Notes under the pieces: generated by a model
Told to the model about the DNA's origin: nothing
The model's database searches: none
Seen by the model: the letters and a program-made list of their open reading frames with translations, nothing else
Part shown: positions 36,667 to 46,179 of the stretch, piece by piece
Layout of the letters: every line of letters starts with the position of its first letter
Position numbering within the stretch: position 1 is the stretch's first letter
NCBI RefSeq assembly: GCF_001467895.1
Contig: NZ_LNYO01000001.1
Span: forward strand, 62,001-126,000
Length of the DNA: 64,000 bases
Direction: 5' to 3'
DNA from: Legionella nautarum
GTDB lineage: Bacteria > Pseudomonadota > Gammaproteobacteria > Legionellales > Legionellaceae
Translations under genes and position numbers: made by a program

Positions 36667-37242
36667 ATGTTGTTAGATATACTGGGTACAGTCACTTCAC
36701 TTTTATCCACTTATTATTTTATCCGTCTTGATAATAAAGCCTGGCTGATGACTTTATTGGCTACTTGTTTAAACAGCGTCCTCTATTGGCAAAATGGTAT
36801 CTATGCAGATATGTTACTTGAGTTATTTTATTTTTTAAGTACTTGCTATGGTTGGTATCTCTGGCAAAAACCAACCGAACAGCCAGGAAACATTCGTAAA
36901 CTCTCAAAAAGACAATGGACTATACTACTTATTGCCGTTATAAGTTGTTTTATTCTTTTTAGCATCTTGCTATCGACCTTTACCCACTCCAATATCGTTC
37001 TATTGGACGCACTAACTACCTCATTAAGCCTTGCCGCCCAATGGCTCATATGCCATAAAGCACTTGCTGCTTGGTTTTTTTGGCTGGTTACCGACAGCAT
37101 CTATGCCTATATGTATTTTCATAAGCAATTACCGTTTCATTGCTTATTGATGCTTGTCTATACAGGGATGGCGGTCATCGGTTATCTAACTTGGACGAAA
37201 CAGAAGACGGTTGCTCAGTCATTTGAATGGAAGTTAGTGTAG
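36667..37242 (+). CDS. pnuC: Nicotinamide riboside transporter, PnuC family
   Basis: A 191-residue membrane protein of about seven hydrophobic segments in the PnuC family, which lets nicotinamide riboside into the cell for NAD salvage. FYFLSTCYGWYLWQKP matches the conserved WxxW-type motif, and FWLVTDSIYAYMYFHKQ the region that binds the ligand. TAGGG lies 6 bases before the ATG. The stop codon is the TAG of a GTAGGTTGGG repeat arm. Confidence 0.88.
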   Translation: MLLDILGTVTSLLSTYYFIRLDNKAWLMTLLATCLNSVLYWQNGIYADMLLELFYFLSTCYGWYLWQKPTEQPGNIRKLSKRQWTILLIAVISCFILFSILLSTFTHSNIVLLDALTTSLSLAAQWLICHKALAAWFFWLVTDSIYAYMYFHKQLPFHCLLMLVYTGMAVIGYLTWTKQKTVAQSFEWKLV

Positions 37243-37425
37243 GTTGGGTCTTGGCCTAATAGCGCTGCCTTAAGAATTTTTTTGACTATTTACCCCATCC
37301 CTACGTCGCCTGGCTTGTCCGCGGGATCTAGAGATCTTACTTTGGCATTAGATCCATGGATCCCGCGGATAAGCCGCGGGACGTAGGCGGAAGGGGGTTT
37401 TTATCCTAAAGGCAGCGCCTAACCC
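37237..37425. repeat. Second palindromic element, nested, copy 1
   Basis: The inner palindrome 37300-37387 pairs CCTACGTCGCCTGGCTTGTC and GGATC with GATCCCGCGGATAAGCC and GCGGGACGTAGG. Outside it, AGCGCTGCCTT (37261-37271) pairs with AAGGCAGCGCC (37409-37419) and the pnuC-proximal TAGGTTGGG with CCTAACCC (37418-37425). The last bases of the SPOR-ATPase gene lie in the right arm. It sits between convergent pnuC and that gene. Confidence 0.85.
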
Positions 37426-38888
37426 ACTGCTTTTAGCTGTGCAACAGGTCTAATCCAAGGATTAAATTTAGCAAGCTCTGCAGGTAAACCTCTAACTGCA
37501 GCTTGAGCCTGATCCATTTGGCCAAACTCGCCGATCGTCAGGACGTACCAATCCAAACCATCACGTTTTGTTAAACGAATTTTCGTATTTGCAACCATTT
37601 TATGATTATTAACAAAACGCATTACATCATCGCGTTTACGGCTTGCCAATACTTGGATAGTAAACTGTCTACCCGTAGCCATTCTGGCTTGGCCAAATTT
37701 ACTAGGAATAGTCTGAGCCGCTGCAGCAACTTTAGGTGCTGGTTTTGCTGCTTTTTCTGTGGCGTGCAAAGTCTTAGGGATTACTACTACCCTGTCCCTT
37801 ACTACCAATGAGTCATCTGATTCCTCTTCAAGGACTACATCCACAATGCGTTTTGGCGAAGGTTGCACCTGTTGTTTCACTGCCGAAGCTAACCATCCTG
37901 GTATCTGACTGGGTCGGCTAGCTAATTCATGATTAATATCGGGTAGCTGGCTAACCAAGACAGGCTCTTTTTCTAATACAGGAATAAGCGGCACTAAGGA
38001 AGGCAAGGGTTGGCTGATTTCAGCCACTGGTTCGCTTATTTTATATTCAAGCTCTTCTAATGCATTGGTAGACGATGACGGCAAAAATTGATTTTGCCAT
38101 ATATAGGATGAAGCCATTAAAGCAATTCCTGCAGTAGCCAGAAACCCCAAATTTCTAACAAAAGACTTACGTCTATCTGCTGATTTAATGGGTTCAGGGC
38201 AAAAATAATCTTTCATTTGATTATTAATTCTTGCAATACTCCCACCAGTCATCTGATAAAACTGCTCTAAGCGTTTTTCGGTCATTGTTTTATCTAATGC
38301 TTTGAGCGGGGGTAAAGAATTTAATAGATAAGTTTTTGTCTCCACTTCGGTTAAAGCACCTGGCTCTAAAGTATGAATTAAATTGGGTTCTAATTTATTT
38401 AAGCTTGCGACCAACGAAAAACCAGAGACTAGGCAAAGATGGAAAAAACCACTCTCGCCCTGATGCTTTAATTCAAACAAAACCTCCTGTAAGAATGAAT
38501 CAGGTAAATGTTGTGCATCGTCAATAATAATCAAGACCTGCGCTTTTCGCTCGTTAATTTGATTAACCAACTTCGCAAGGCTGATTTCTGTATCCATGCG
38601 AAAATGAAAAACTGTATCCAACTGCGTTAAAAAATCAGATTGAGAAAAAGGGGCTACCGCTTTCACCACATGCGTTTTAATTTGTGAATCTAAACTGGAT
38701 TGCAACACTTCAGCAAAAGTCGATTTACCTGCGCCCTGCTCCGCCAAAACGGCTATCAATACATTATTAAATAAGACGAGGTGATTAATATAATCGATCT
38801 TTGTAAGCCAAGAGCTGGGCTTAAAAATTTGTTTGGCAACTGGATTGATTCCCTCCTTGATGCCTGGCTCAATTGCCTCATTTTGCAT
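37419..38888 (-). CDS. AAA-type ATPase with C-terminal SPOR domain (DamX-like)
   Basis: A 489-residue inner-membrane protein. The cytoplasmic half (residues 1-235) has Walker A LAEQGAGKST and Walker B VLIIIDDAQHLP. One transmembrane segment follows (LGFLATAGIALMASSYIW, about 248-266), then a Pro/Glu-rich linker and a C-terminal SPOR domain (TIQVLASRKRDDVMRFVNNH and VLTIGEFGQMDQAQAAVRGLP) that binds septal peptidoglycan stripped of stem peptides. The order pilMNOPQ-aroKB-damX is conserved in gammaproteobacteria, where damX is a division protein. It starts 2 bases after aroB. Confidence 0.9.
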   Translation of the reverse strand: MQNEAIEPGIKEGINPVAKQIFKPSSWLTKIDYINHLVLFNNVLIAVLAEQGAGKSTFAEVLQSSLDSQIKTHVVKAVAPFSQSDFLTQLDTVFHFRMDTEISLAKLVNQINERKAQVLIIIDDAQHLPDSFLQEVLFELKHQGESGFFHLCLVSGFSLVASLNKLEPNLIHTLEPGALTEVETKTYLLNSLPPLKALDKTMTEKRLEQFYQMTGGSIARINNQMKDYFCPEPIKSADRRKSFVRNLGFLATAGIALMASSYIWQNQFLPSSSTNALEELEYKISEPVAEISQPLPSLVPLIPVLEKEPVLVSQLPDINHELASRPSQIPGWLASAVKQQVQPSPKRIVDVVLEEESDDSLVVRDRVVVIPKTLHATEKAAKPAPKVAAAAQTIPSKFGQARMATGRQFTIQVLASRKRDDVMRFVNNHKMVANTKIRLTKRDGLDWYVLTIGEFGQMDQAQAAVRGLPAELAKFNPWIRPVAQLKAVG

Positions 38889-38890
38889 AA

Positions 38891-39997
38891 TTAATCTCCT
38901 TCGACTGCAGTTTGCAATGACAAAAGTAAACTGTCTTCCGACACTTTATTCTCGATATAACAATTTCCAACTGCTCTCATTAATATAAAGCGCAAACTCT
39001 TATCTTTTATCTTTTTATCTTGAGACATTAATGCACGTAGCTCATTAAGGTCAATATCAGCGGGGATTCTGCATGGTAATTTAGCCATCATGAGCATTTT
39101 ATCAACCAAATGTAATTCTTTTTCATCAATTTGTCCGAGCTGATAAGAAAGTAACGCTGCACAATAAATCCCAATCGCAACTGCTTCCCCGTGCAACCAA
39201 CGATTATAATGCGTATAAGCTTCTAATGCATGGGCAAAAGTATGTCCCAAATTTAATAATGCTCGTTGTCCTGTTTCTCGCTCATCAGCTTCTACAATCT
39301 CAGCTTTAATTTGGCAGCTCTTGCCAATAATTGCCGGCAATTTCTTAGCGTGGTTTGCATCTAATCCTTCTTCTAATGCAGAGTAAACGAGGTCAAAGAA
39401 TTCGCCTCCAACCAATACAGCATATTTGATAACTTCAGCCAGACCTGCACGAAATTCTCGTGAAGGCAGAGTATGCAAACTGTTTAAATCGATAATTACT
39501 GCGTGGGGTTGATGAAAACAACCGATCATATTTTTTGCTTTGGGATGATTGATCGCTGTTTTTCCACCCACGGAGGCATCAACCTGAGCTAATAAGGTAG
39601 TTGGGATTTGTATGAATCGTACGCCTCGTTGATAAGTTGATGCGGCAAAGCCAGTAATATCACCAATTACTCCTCCTCCCAAAGCGATTAAGGTAGTATC
39701 ACGATGATGTTGTTTGGCTATTAGGCTGTCATAAATCTTAAATAAACTCTGTTGATTTTTAAACGCTTCACCATCTTCCAGGATAACAGCATCACATTGT
39801 CGATCAGCAAAAGCCGATTGCACATACCTTAGATAAAGCGGAGCGATCGTAGTATTGGTCACTATCAGGACTTGCTTAGACAATACATTACGACGAAGCA
39901 GTTCCTCGTCTTCTAAAGCATGATACCCAATAAGAATGGGATAGTCATGTCCAGGCAAGCGGACAATTAATTCTTGGTCTAGTTCAAATTTCGCCAT
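38891..39997 (-). CDS. aroB: 3-Dehydroquinate synthase
   Basis: AroB (368 residues) turns DAHP into 3-dehydroquinate, the second shikimate step, using NAD+ and a divalent metal. The family blocks are present: [57 protein letters not shown] and [12 protein letters not shown] with [11 protein letters not shown] for the metal. It overlaps the aroK end by 14 bases. Confidence 0.96.
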   Translation of the reverse strand: MAKFELDQELIVRLPGHDYPILIGYHALEDEELLRRNVLSKQVLIVTNTTIAPLYLRYVQSAFADRQCDAVILEDGEAFKNQQSLFKIYDSLIAKQHHRDTTLIALGGGVIGDITGFAASTYQRGVRFIQIPTTLLAQVDASVGGKTAINHPKAKNMIGCFHQPHAVIIDLNSLHTLPSREFRAGLAEVIKYAVLVGGEFFDLVYSALEEGLDANHAKKLPAIIGKSCQIKAEIVEADERETGQRALLNLGHTFAHALEAYTHYNRWLHGEAVAIGIYCAALLSYQLGQIDEKELHLVDKMLMMAKLPCRIPADIDLNELRALMSQDKKIKDKSLRFILMRAVGNCYIENKVSEDSLLLSLQTAVEGD

Positions 39998-40511
39998 AGA
40001 TGTATTTAATAATATTATTAGCCACTGCCTTAACAGTTAATTTGTCTGTTTCAAAACTGATATCAGCCAACTCATCATAAAAGGGTTCTCGCTCATCACG
40101 CAGCATTTCCAGACGTCCCTCTAAATCATCTGTTTGTAGTAGTGGACGTTTGGTATCACGTTTGGTTCGCTCATATTGTTGCTGTAAAGAGGTTTTGAGA
40201 TAAATAACCGTACCACGGCCGGCAAGAGCATTGCGATTTTCAGGAGTCATCACTACCCCACCACCTGTGGCTAAAACAATATTGCTTTTTTGGGTTAATT
40301 CATCAATCACTTTCTGCTCGCGACGACGAAATCCCTCCTCACCTTCGATATCAAAAATCCAGGAAATATCTGCCCCTGCACGCTCTTCGATCACTTCGTC
40401 TGAATCAAAGAACTCAAGCTTAAGCTCCTTTGCCAAAGTACGGCCTATTGTACTCTTACCTGCTCCCATCGGCCCTATTAGAAATATATTGCGTACTTTA
40501 ACTATGCTCAT
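39984..40511 (-). CDS. aroK: Shikimate kinase
   Basis: AroK (175 residues) phosphorylates shikimate with [18 protein letters not shown] is the P-loop, [18 protein letters not shown] the shikimate-binding DxD region, [10 protein letters not shown] the arginine site and [13 protein letters not shown] the GGG turn. It follows pilQ by about 90 bases and shares bases with aroB, so the three biosynthetic and pilus genes form one directional run. Confidence 0.96.
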   Translation of the reverse strand: MSIVKVRNIFLIGPMGAGKSTIGRTLAKELKLEFFDSDEVIEERAGADISWIFDIEGEEGFRRREQKVIDELTQKSNIVLATGGGVVMTPENRNALAGRGTVIYLKTSLQQQYERTKRDTKRPLLQTDDLEGRLEMLRDEREPFYDELADISFETDKLTVKAVANNIIKYIYGEI

Positions 40512-40600
40512 TTTTAATTACATACCCCTTTTTCACTGTAACATTGGGAAATCGACCCCAAGTTTGATTAACATGGTAGCTTTAAGGATCTTTTGTCTAG

Positions 40601-42088
40601 CTAATGAATTGATCCCAATGGCTTACCAAACTTGTCCAACTCTACACCTCCTGCAAACGCTTGCCTTCGTCCTTCTTTTGTTATTCCTGACAAGTTGTTT
40701 GTTATTATCCTAGGAGTAATGAAAATGAGCAACTCCTCATTTTTAACTACTGTCGTATTATTTCTAAATAATTGCCCTACAACAGGCAACTCTCCTAGGA
40801 AAGGTACACGATTGAGCGCTTTGTATTTATCTTGTTTATAAATACCTCCTAAAACAATCGTTTGTCCATCATTTATTAAGACGCTTGTTTGAATTTCCTT
40901 TGTTAAAATAGAAGGAACCCCATTAAATATTTTTACAGACGGAAGATCTTGATTGATATGGATATCCATCAAAATCTTACTATCTGGAGTAATTTGTGGT
41001 GTCACTTTTAAGCTGAGTACCGCTTTTTTAAATGAAATAGCAGTTGCTCCGCTTAAGGTTGCTTCTTGGTATGGTATTTCCTCTCCTGACTCAATAACAG
41101 CTGCTTGTTGGTTGGTTGTTATCAGTCTTGGATTAGCAATTATTTCTCCTTTTCCTTCACTCTCAAGTGCCGAAAGCTCTAAATCAAGCAGTATCCCATT
41201 GCCTAATTTAGCTAAAGCAATGCCTACAGATGCTGGTGATGCTGAAAAAGGCACCGCAGCGAGGTCGAGATTTAAACGCTCAGATAGAGGATAATTCTCC
41301 TGCGAATCACTCGTTTCCACTATTTGCTTGCTATCTCTTAATCGACCCATTAAGTGATGGGGCCTGGAGATACCAAAGCGGATACCTAAGTCTCTCACAA
41401 AATCTTTCGACGCATTAACTATACGAGCTTCAATTAAAACTTGTTTCACTGGTACATCAAGGCGCCTTACAAATTCTCTTACTTTTTCAAGCTGAGACTG
41501 AGCATCCTGTATCCAAATCGTATTAGTTCTCGGGTCCACACTTAGGCTCCCGCGTGAGGATAACAGTTTAGCATTTTGATCTCTTAATAAATTAGCAATA
41601 TCAGTCGCTTTTGCATAGTTAATTTGCAATAACTCTATTCGCAGAGGCACTAAACTACTTAAATCGTTCTCTACACTAAATTCTTTTTTTTCAAACTCGA
41701 TGATTTCATCAACCGGAGCTATCAGCATCACATTGCCCATTTTCCGTTTAGTTAAAGATCTGGCTGCAAGAATAATGTCCAACGCCTGATCCCAGGGAAT
41801 ATCGTGCAAACGCAAGCTAATATTACCGCCTACTTTATCACTGACTACTATGTTTATTCCAGTAAAATTAGCCATTAATTGCAGAAGAGCTCTTAGCTTA
41901 ATATTTTGAAAATTCAGAGAGATAGTTTTACCATTAAAAGTTTTTTGTTTAAAAGGCGGCGACTCAACTCTTTCTATTTTATTTTCTTGTTGAACAGCCT
42001 TGGTTTTCATTTGATCGAAGCCATTATTCTTGGCAAACAAATGACCACTACTCATAAATAGTACGAGTGCCAAGATAATTTTGTCCAA
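40601..42088 (-). CDS. pilQ: Type IV pilus secretin PilQ
   Basis: PilQ (495 residues) forms the outer-membrane ring through which the pilus leaves the cell. It has a signal-like N-terminus (IILALVLFMSSGHLFAK), a secretin_N/STN part (NFTGINIVVSDKVGGNISLRLHDIPWDQALDIIL), KATDIANLLRDQNAKLL, and a secretin core (VLIEARIVNASKDFVRDLGIRF, ANPRLITTNQQAAVIESGEEIPYQE, then QTIVLGGIYKQDK). It is shorter than many PilQ, with the N-terminal AMIN domains missing. The start is TTG at 42088, with AGGAG 6 bases upstream. Confidence 0.93.
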   Translation of the reverse strand: MDKIILALVLFMSSGHLFAKNNGFDQMKTKAVQQENKIERVESPPFKQKTFNGKTISLNFQNIKLRALLQLMANFTGINIVVSDKVGGNISLRLHDIPWDQALDIILAARSLTKRKMGNVMLIAPVDEIIEFEKKEFSVENDLSSLVPLRIELLQINYAKATDIANLLRDQNAKLLSSRGSLSVDPRTNTIWIQDAQSQLEKVREFVRRLDVPVKQVLIEARIVNASKDFVRDLGIRFGISRPHHLMGRLRDSKQIVETSDSQENYPLSERLNLDLAAVPFSASPASVGIALAKLGNGILLDLELSALESEGKGEIIANPRLITTNQQAAVIESGEEIPYQEATLSGATAISFKKAVLSLKVTPQITPDSKILMDIHINQDLPSVKIFNGVPSILTKEIQTSVLINDGQTIVLGGIYKQDKYKALNRVPFLGELPVVGQLFRNNTTVVKNEELLIFITPRIITNNLSGITKEGRRQAFAGGVELDKFGKPLGSIH

Positions 42089-42124
42089 AATCCACTCCTA
42101 AATTGCCCATTTCATCACTTCAAT

Positions 42125-42607
42125 CTATCCAAAATGAAGTGCTTTGACTTGTTTTATCCATCGACCTGCAACAAGAGTTTTCTCTTCCATAAGAAGTGAA
42201 TCTTCTCTAATCTCGATAACTTTCCAGTTATTTTTTCCTAAATAACCGCCCAAGCCTACGAATGATAATTCTCCATTCGGCCAACTTATAATTGCCCATA
42301 AAAAAGAATCCTGTTTCAACATCCCGTTATAGCGAATAGACTCCATAGAAGATGACTGTAATAATTGTTTATCTTTAGAAAAAATAATTTTCGTTTCATG
42401 GCGAGGCAATTTTGCTACAAAAGGATCACTGTTAGGATGTTTTTTAGGGTAAAAAAAACGAGGCAACCTTTTAAGCTGAGGAATAGAATCAGCAGGTTGC
42501 TGTAACTGATTTTTAATCTTGCTTAAATAAAAACTTAGAGTATCTACAGCCGCATTAGAGCTCGTTAATTTTAATAAAAAACAAAGGCATATCATCCATT
42601 TATTCAT
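42125..42607 (-). CDS. pilP: Type IV pilus assembly lipoprotein-like PilP
   Basis: PilP (160 residues) joins the inner-membrane PilNO complex to the PilQ secretin. An N-terminal export signal (WMICLCFLLKLTSSNAA) has no canonical lipobox. The core shows MESIRYNGMLKQDSFLWAIISWPNGELSFVGLGGYLGKNNWKVIEI, the usual PilP fold (here in short quotes SIRYNGML and VGLGGYLG). It overlaps the pilO end by 8 bases. Confidence 0.85.
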   Translation of the reverse strand: MNKWMICLCFLLKLTSSNAAVDTLSFYLSKIKNQLQQPADSIPQLKRLPRFFYPKKHPNSDPFVAKLPRHETKIIFSKDKQLLQSSSMESIRYNGMLKQDSFLWAIISWPNGELSFVGLGGYLGKNNWKVIEIREDSLLMEEKTLVAGRWIKQVKALHFG

Positions 42608-43220
42608 AATAGTTATTATTTTTGTGTTGATAAATTTTTGCTCTCATTGTCATGCGCAATAAGGATTTTGATTCTTTCTTAATACTATTTTTGTACTCAT
42701 CAAAAGATAATTTTTTTAGATCAAAATCACAGAATTTTATTAACCGGTTAAACTGCAAAATTCGACTTAAAAATAGTGATAATTGTTGATACTCGCCAAT
42801 CATTACCATGCTAACCCTAATTTCACTAAGAAAATTCTTCGACTCAACTAATCGAGGAGAAAAAAGCTCCATGACAAGACCAGACTCAGATCCTACTTTT
42901 GAGATGTCATTTAATAAATTATAAACCTCATCTTTATTTGTCACTATTTTCAATTTTTCTTTATAACATTTTTTTAAGGATTGAAATTGTTTTTTATAAG
43001 AAAGCAAATTGGATTTTCTTTGTTTTCTCTCAAACTCGATTCGCAAATTATTTTCTTCAATCAATAAACTTTTATATTGATATATATCTGATCTTAAAAT
43101 AAACCAATAGCTTATCCAAACACCAAAGATTAACATGAAAACAAGTAAGCCATACTGCTGTCTCACTGATAATCGGTTGAAGGATTCCCAATTTATTTTG
43201 CTATAAATCAATTTATTCAT
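42600..43220 (-). CDS. pilO: Type IV pilus assembly protein PilO
   Basis: PilO (206 residues) partners with PilN in the inner-membrane scaffold. A single transmembrane helix (YGLLVFMLIFGVWISYWFI) is followed by a coiled coil and the ferredoxin-like periplasmic part (LSEIRVSMVMIGEYQQLSLF). I chose ATG 43220 (MNKLIYSKINWE), which overlaps the pilN end by 8 bases; the longer frame starting at 43307 would lie inside pilN. Confidence 0.88.
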   Translation of the reverse strand: MNKLIYSKINWESFNRLSVRQQYGLLVFMLIFGVWISYWFILRSDIYQYKSLLIEENNLRIEFERKQRKSNLLSYKKQFQSLKKCYKEKLKIVTNKDEVYNLLNDISKVGSESGLVMELFSPRLVESKNFLSEIRVSMVMIGEYQQLSLFLSRILQFNRLIKFCDFDLKKLSFDEYKNSIKKESKSLLRMTMRAKIYQHKNNNYYE

Positions 43221-43776
43221 TGGCGAATTTCTTATTAAAATTTGTTTTGAGAATAAAACTAAGGTTAAAAACTTTTTGATTGGAATTTTCAGCCTTTTTA
43301 ATCTCAATAAGACTCGGTTTTTCCATCCAAGGATTCCGTTTAATATTGCGCATCAAACTGGTTATTTTTTCATTGAATTCAGCAATACCTTGCAAAACCA
43401 CCTTTTCACCATTTCGCTGCATTCGATTGAGAAAGGCATCCTGAGGAATTAACTTAGTCAACTCATCAAATAGATGAATAATTAAATAACCATCATTTTG
43501 TATATTTTGTAAAAAAAATATTCGCTTAATTAATTCTTCTTTCCGTTTTTTGATTTGTTCGATTCTCGTTATTCGCCCATTCACCAAGATAATTTCTTCT
43601 TTAAGACGTTGAATCCGATCATTCTGACCCTGAGTTAACGAAGCCATACCACCATGCAGCAATACACAAAGGAGGATAATGAGTAAAAATCCAAGCCCAA
43701 GAATGAGAATGAATTTCTTTTTTTCTTCATTACGTTTTATCTGACGCCAGGGTAATAAATTAATTTCAACTAACAT
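43213..43776 (-). CDS. pilN: Type IV pilus assembly protein PilN
   Basis: PilN (187 residues). The short cytoplasmic N-terminus EINLLPWRQ is the conserved motif that docks in PilM; one TM helix (FILILGLGFLLIILLCVLL) and a periplasmic ferredoxin-like domain follow, with KVVLQGIAEFNEKITSLMRNI. It overlaps both pilM and pilO by 7-8 bases. Confidence 0.93.
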   Translation of the reverse strand: MLVEINLLPWRQIKRNEEKKKFILILGLGFLLIILLCVLLHGGMASLTQGQNDRIQRLKEEIILVNGRITRIEQIKKRKEELIKRIFFLQNIQNDGYLIIHLFDELTKLIPQDAFLNRMQRNGEKVVLQGIAEFNEKITSLMRNIKRNPWMEKPSLIEIKKAENSNQKVFNLSFILKTNFNKKFANE

Positions 43777-44768
43777 GCGATTGCCCTCAAAGCTAAACCT
43801 ATAGCGACCGAAAAGGATGGGCCAAGCTGGGTAAGTTCTTCTACATTGAGATCCTTAGCGACAATCAATCCATTTAAGGGATTAGCAACTTGAGTGGAGA
43901 TTTTTACTGCTTCTTGGATGAGTTTAGATAATTGAACTAAATTTGACCTCTCTCCGACCAAATAAATCTGTTCAACATTCTCATGGTGAGAATTTGCAAA
44001 GAAAAACTGTAAATTTCGTTTAATATGCAACACGATCAACTCAGACTCCCTATCTAACAGAGTATTTTGCCTAGCGCTTTGAGCTAGAGAAGTCTGTTGA
44101 AATACATCAAAGAATTGTTGATTTCCAAATACTTCTTCTTCACGTGTGTAGAGGATCCTTTCATTATTAATGAAACATAAACGGATGAGTTGATAGCCTA
44201 GGTCAATAATGCCAATGACTTTATTTTGACTTATTAATCGCCCTATAGCGCGAGCAAGGGCATGCGACTCAAGCTCAACCACTTTGACTTCTACACCCGC
44301 ATTTCTAATCGCTTTGACAGGCTTATTAATGTTTTCCGCTTTGGAAATGACCAGTAAAATATCAAGCATCCCGGCAAATTCACTACTCGCACCCAATACG
44401 GTGAAATCAATACTAATTTCTTCAGAGGAGAAAAGTGATTTATTGGCTTCATGGATTGCCAGCTCTTCGCGTTCAGAATCGTTGAGACTAGCAACAAGTT
44501 GAATAGTTTTGCTAATGACCATCGAGTCAGGAAGAGCGATAGCTGCGTATTTGGCGGTTGAATTGATACCCAAGAGCAGTTTTTTGAGCACTGCAGTGAG
44601 TTCATCATTTTTCGCAGACTCTTTTATGTTTGATGGGAAAGAGTGATAAGCATAGGCTTCAATACAGGGCTTTGCATCCTGAAGGGAAATTTCAATCACT
44701 TTGATTGCTGTTGGACTAAGATCTATACCAAGCACTGTACGAGACTTGGATCGGAATCGTTTAAGCAC
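43770..44768 (-). CDS. pilM: Type IV pilus assembly ATPase PilM
   Basis: PilM (332 residues) is an actin-like, ATP-binding cytoplasmic ring protein. The motifs are VLGIDLSPTAIKVIEI (phosphate 1), VIGIIDLGYQLIRLCFI (phosphate 2) and IYLVGERSNLVQLSKLIQ (adenosine). The start is GTG at 44768, with GGAG 6 bases upstream. It heads the pil operon; the divergent neighbour is usually mrcA, but here another gene lies between. Confidence 0.93.
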   Translation of the reverse strand: MLKRFRSKSRTVLGIDLSPTAIKVIEISLQDAKPCIEAYAYHSFPSNIKESAKNDELTAVLKKLLLGINSTAKYAAIALPDSMVISKTIQLVASLNDSEREELAIHEANKSLFSSEEISIDFTVLGASSEFAGMLDILLVISKAENINKPVKAIRNAGVEVKVVELESHALARAIGRLISQNKVIGIIDLGYQLIRLCFINNERILYTREEEVFGNQQFFDVFQQTSLAQSARQNTLLDRESELIVLHIKRNLQFFFANSHHENVEQIYLVGERSNLVQLSKLIQEAVKISTQVANPLNGLIVAKDLNVEELTQLGPSFSVAIGLALRAIAC

Positions 44769-45027
44769 TTACTACTCCATTTATTGCATGAGTTGGACTA
44801 TGTTCAAAGCTGAAAAATCTTTTTCCATTCAACTTGTTCAGCGCGGCCATAATACCTGAGTCTTTAATAAAAGGAAATTTTTTTTTGAAGCATTTAATAG
44901 TATGAAAATTGCACTAAATAACTTTCAATTACCTATCTGGCTAAGGCTTGCGCTCATCGTATTATTTTAATATAGTGAATGACTTGGAATGTTATTTTTT
45001 GTCAGTTCACAATTACAAGGAGTATCT

Positions 45028-46179
45028 ATGTCTGATTTAAAAAGAATGATGAGAGCATTGGCAGTTACCATTATTCGTTATAACGAAGCACAAACTGAAA
45101 AAGATCAATCGGCTCTGGCCCGCCTAAAAAAACCTCACGAAGAATTATTAAGCGATCTCCGTGAACTTATTGTAGAAGCAACTAAAAAGTATAATACCAG
45201 AACCCCGGTACTTAATTATCTTCTTCATCTCATCCGAAAATTTAAACCTCTAGTAGATCAGGCAACACCACTAAAAGACTCTGATTATCAAGAAATAGAA
45301 AATAATTTAGTTGCTTTCATTCTGAATATGCAGAAGTTAAGAGAACTTTCTCATTCGAAACAAATAAAAATTGAGTACGATGGCAATGAAGAGGCAATGT
45401 ATGGTTTCATACGTGGTGCTTTTCAAAACTACTCTCCTTGCGTTTCTGCAGAAATCATAGAAAAAAATATTTTGACTCCCTTCGAACTTAAATTTGTCAC
45501 ACCAGAATCTGAGGTAAGGGAAGTGATCAAAGGTCTTGTAGATACGCATAAAGCAGAAGTAAAAGAAAGTTATGATTTGCAAGAAGAGATTGCAGAACTT
45601 AAAAGGAAAAATAAACAATTAGAGGAAGAAAAGTTATCAGCTGCTGAGGGAAAAGCAAAAGCTCTTGTAGATACACATAAAGAAGAAGTAAAAGAAAGTT
45701 ATGATTTGCAAAAGCAGATTGCAGCACTTGAAAGGAAAAATAAACAATTAGAGGAAGAAAATAGCGAAATTCCAGCTCTGAAAAAAAAGTTAGCTGCTGC
45801 AGAGGGAAAAGCAAAGCGGTTAGAGGAATTAGAAAGGCAAAGACAATCTGAAGAAATCAATAAGCAGTTGGGTTTGTTAGAGCAAGGGAATACCAAGCTT
45901 AAGGAAAAACCTGAGGTTCCGCAAAATAAAGCGGATTCTTCAGAATCTTCTAAAAAGTCTGATGACCTATTGAGGCTGCTAGGATCAAGAGAAAGATTAC
46001 TTCCAGGCGGTACTTCTCCTCTATTACTTGGAGCAAATTTTGGAAACACTCGTCCATTTCCTGGACGATTTTTCCCACTACCTGTTATCAGCCAGAGTTC
46101 AACTACCAGCTCGAGCCCGGTTAGTGGATTCCAACTTACTCCTGCTCCTGGTGGAAATGACAGTAGCAGTAATCCCTAA
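45028..46179 (+). CDS. Coiled-coil protein with internal tandem duplication, candidate effector
   Basis: A 383-residue soluble protein I do not recognise. Residues 1-165 are helical (MSDLKRMMRALAVTIIRYNE). From about 170 a 43-residue coiled-coil unit is repeated: LVDTHKAEVKESYDLQEEI and LVDTHKEEVKESYDLQKQI, with RKNKQLEEE and AAEGKAK in both. The DNA units 45535-45663 and 45664 onward are nearly identical. The C-terminal 80 residues are Ser/Gly/Pro-rich and disordered (SSTTSSSPVSGFQLTPAPGG). I chose the ATG at 45028 because AAGGAG lies 7 bases upstream. It separates pilM from mrcA. Confidence 0.75.
   Translation: MSDLKRMMRALAVTIIRYNEAQTEKDQSALARLKKPHEELLSDLRELIVEATKKYNTRTPVLNYLLHLIRKFKPLVDQATPLKDSDYQEIENNLVAFILNMQKLRELSHSKQIKIEYDGNEEAMYGFIRGAFQNYSPCVSAEIIEKNILTPFELKFVTPESEVREVIKGLVDTHKAEVKESYDLQEEIAELKRKNKQLEEEKLSAAEGKAKALVDTHKEEVKESYDLQKQIAALERKNKQLEEENSEIPALKKKLAAAEGKAKRLEELERQRQSEEINKQLGLLEQGNTKLKEKPEVPQNKADSSESSKKSDDLLRLLGSRERLLPGGTSPLLLGANFGNTRPFPGRFFPLPVISQSSTTSSSPVSGFQLTPAPGGNDSSSNP
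45535..45792 (+). repeat. Tandem 129-bp duplication inside the coding region
   Basis: CTTGTAGATACGCATAAAGC at 45535 and CTTGTAGATACACATAAAGA at 45664 begin two units that stay alike for about 100 bases through AATAAACAATTAGAGGAAGA; the first is exactly 129 bases (43 codons), and the second gains an extra segment before GCTGCTGCAGAGGGAAAAGC. Confidence 0.9.

Noticed and set aside
40231-40713. 160-residue plus-strand ORF over aroK and pilQ ends
   Set aside because: Antisense to two well-supported genes and without family motifs.
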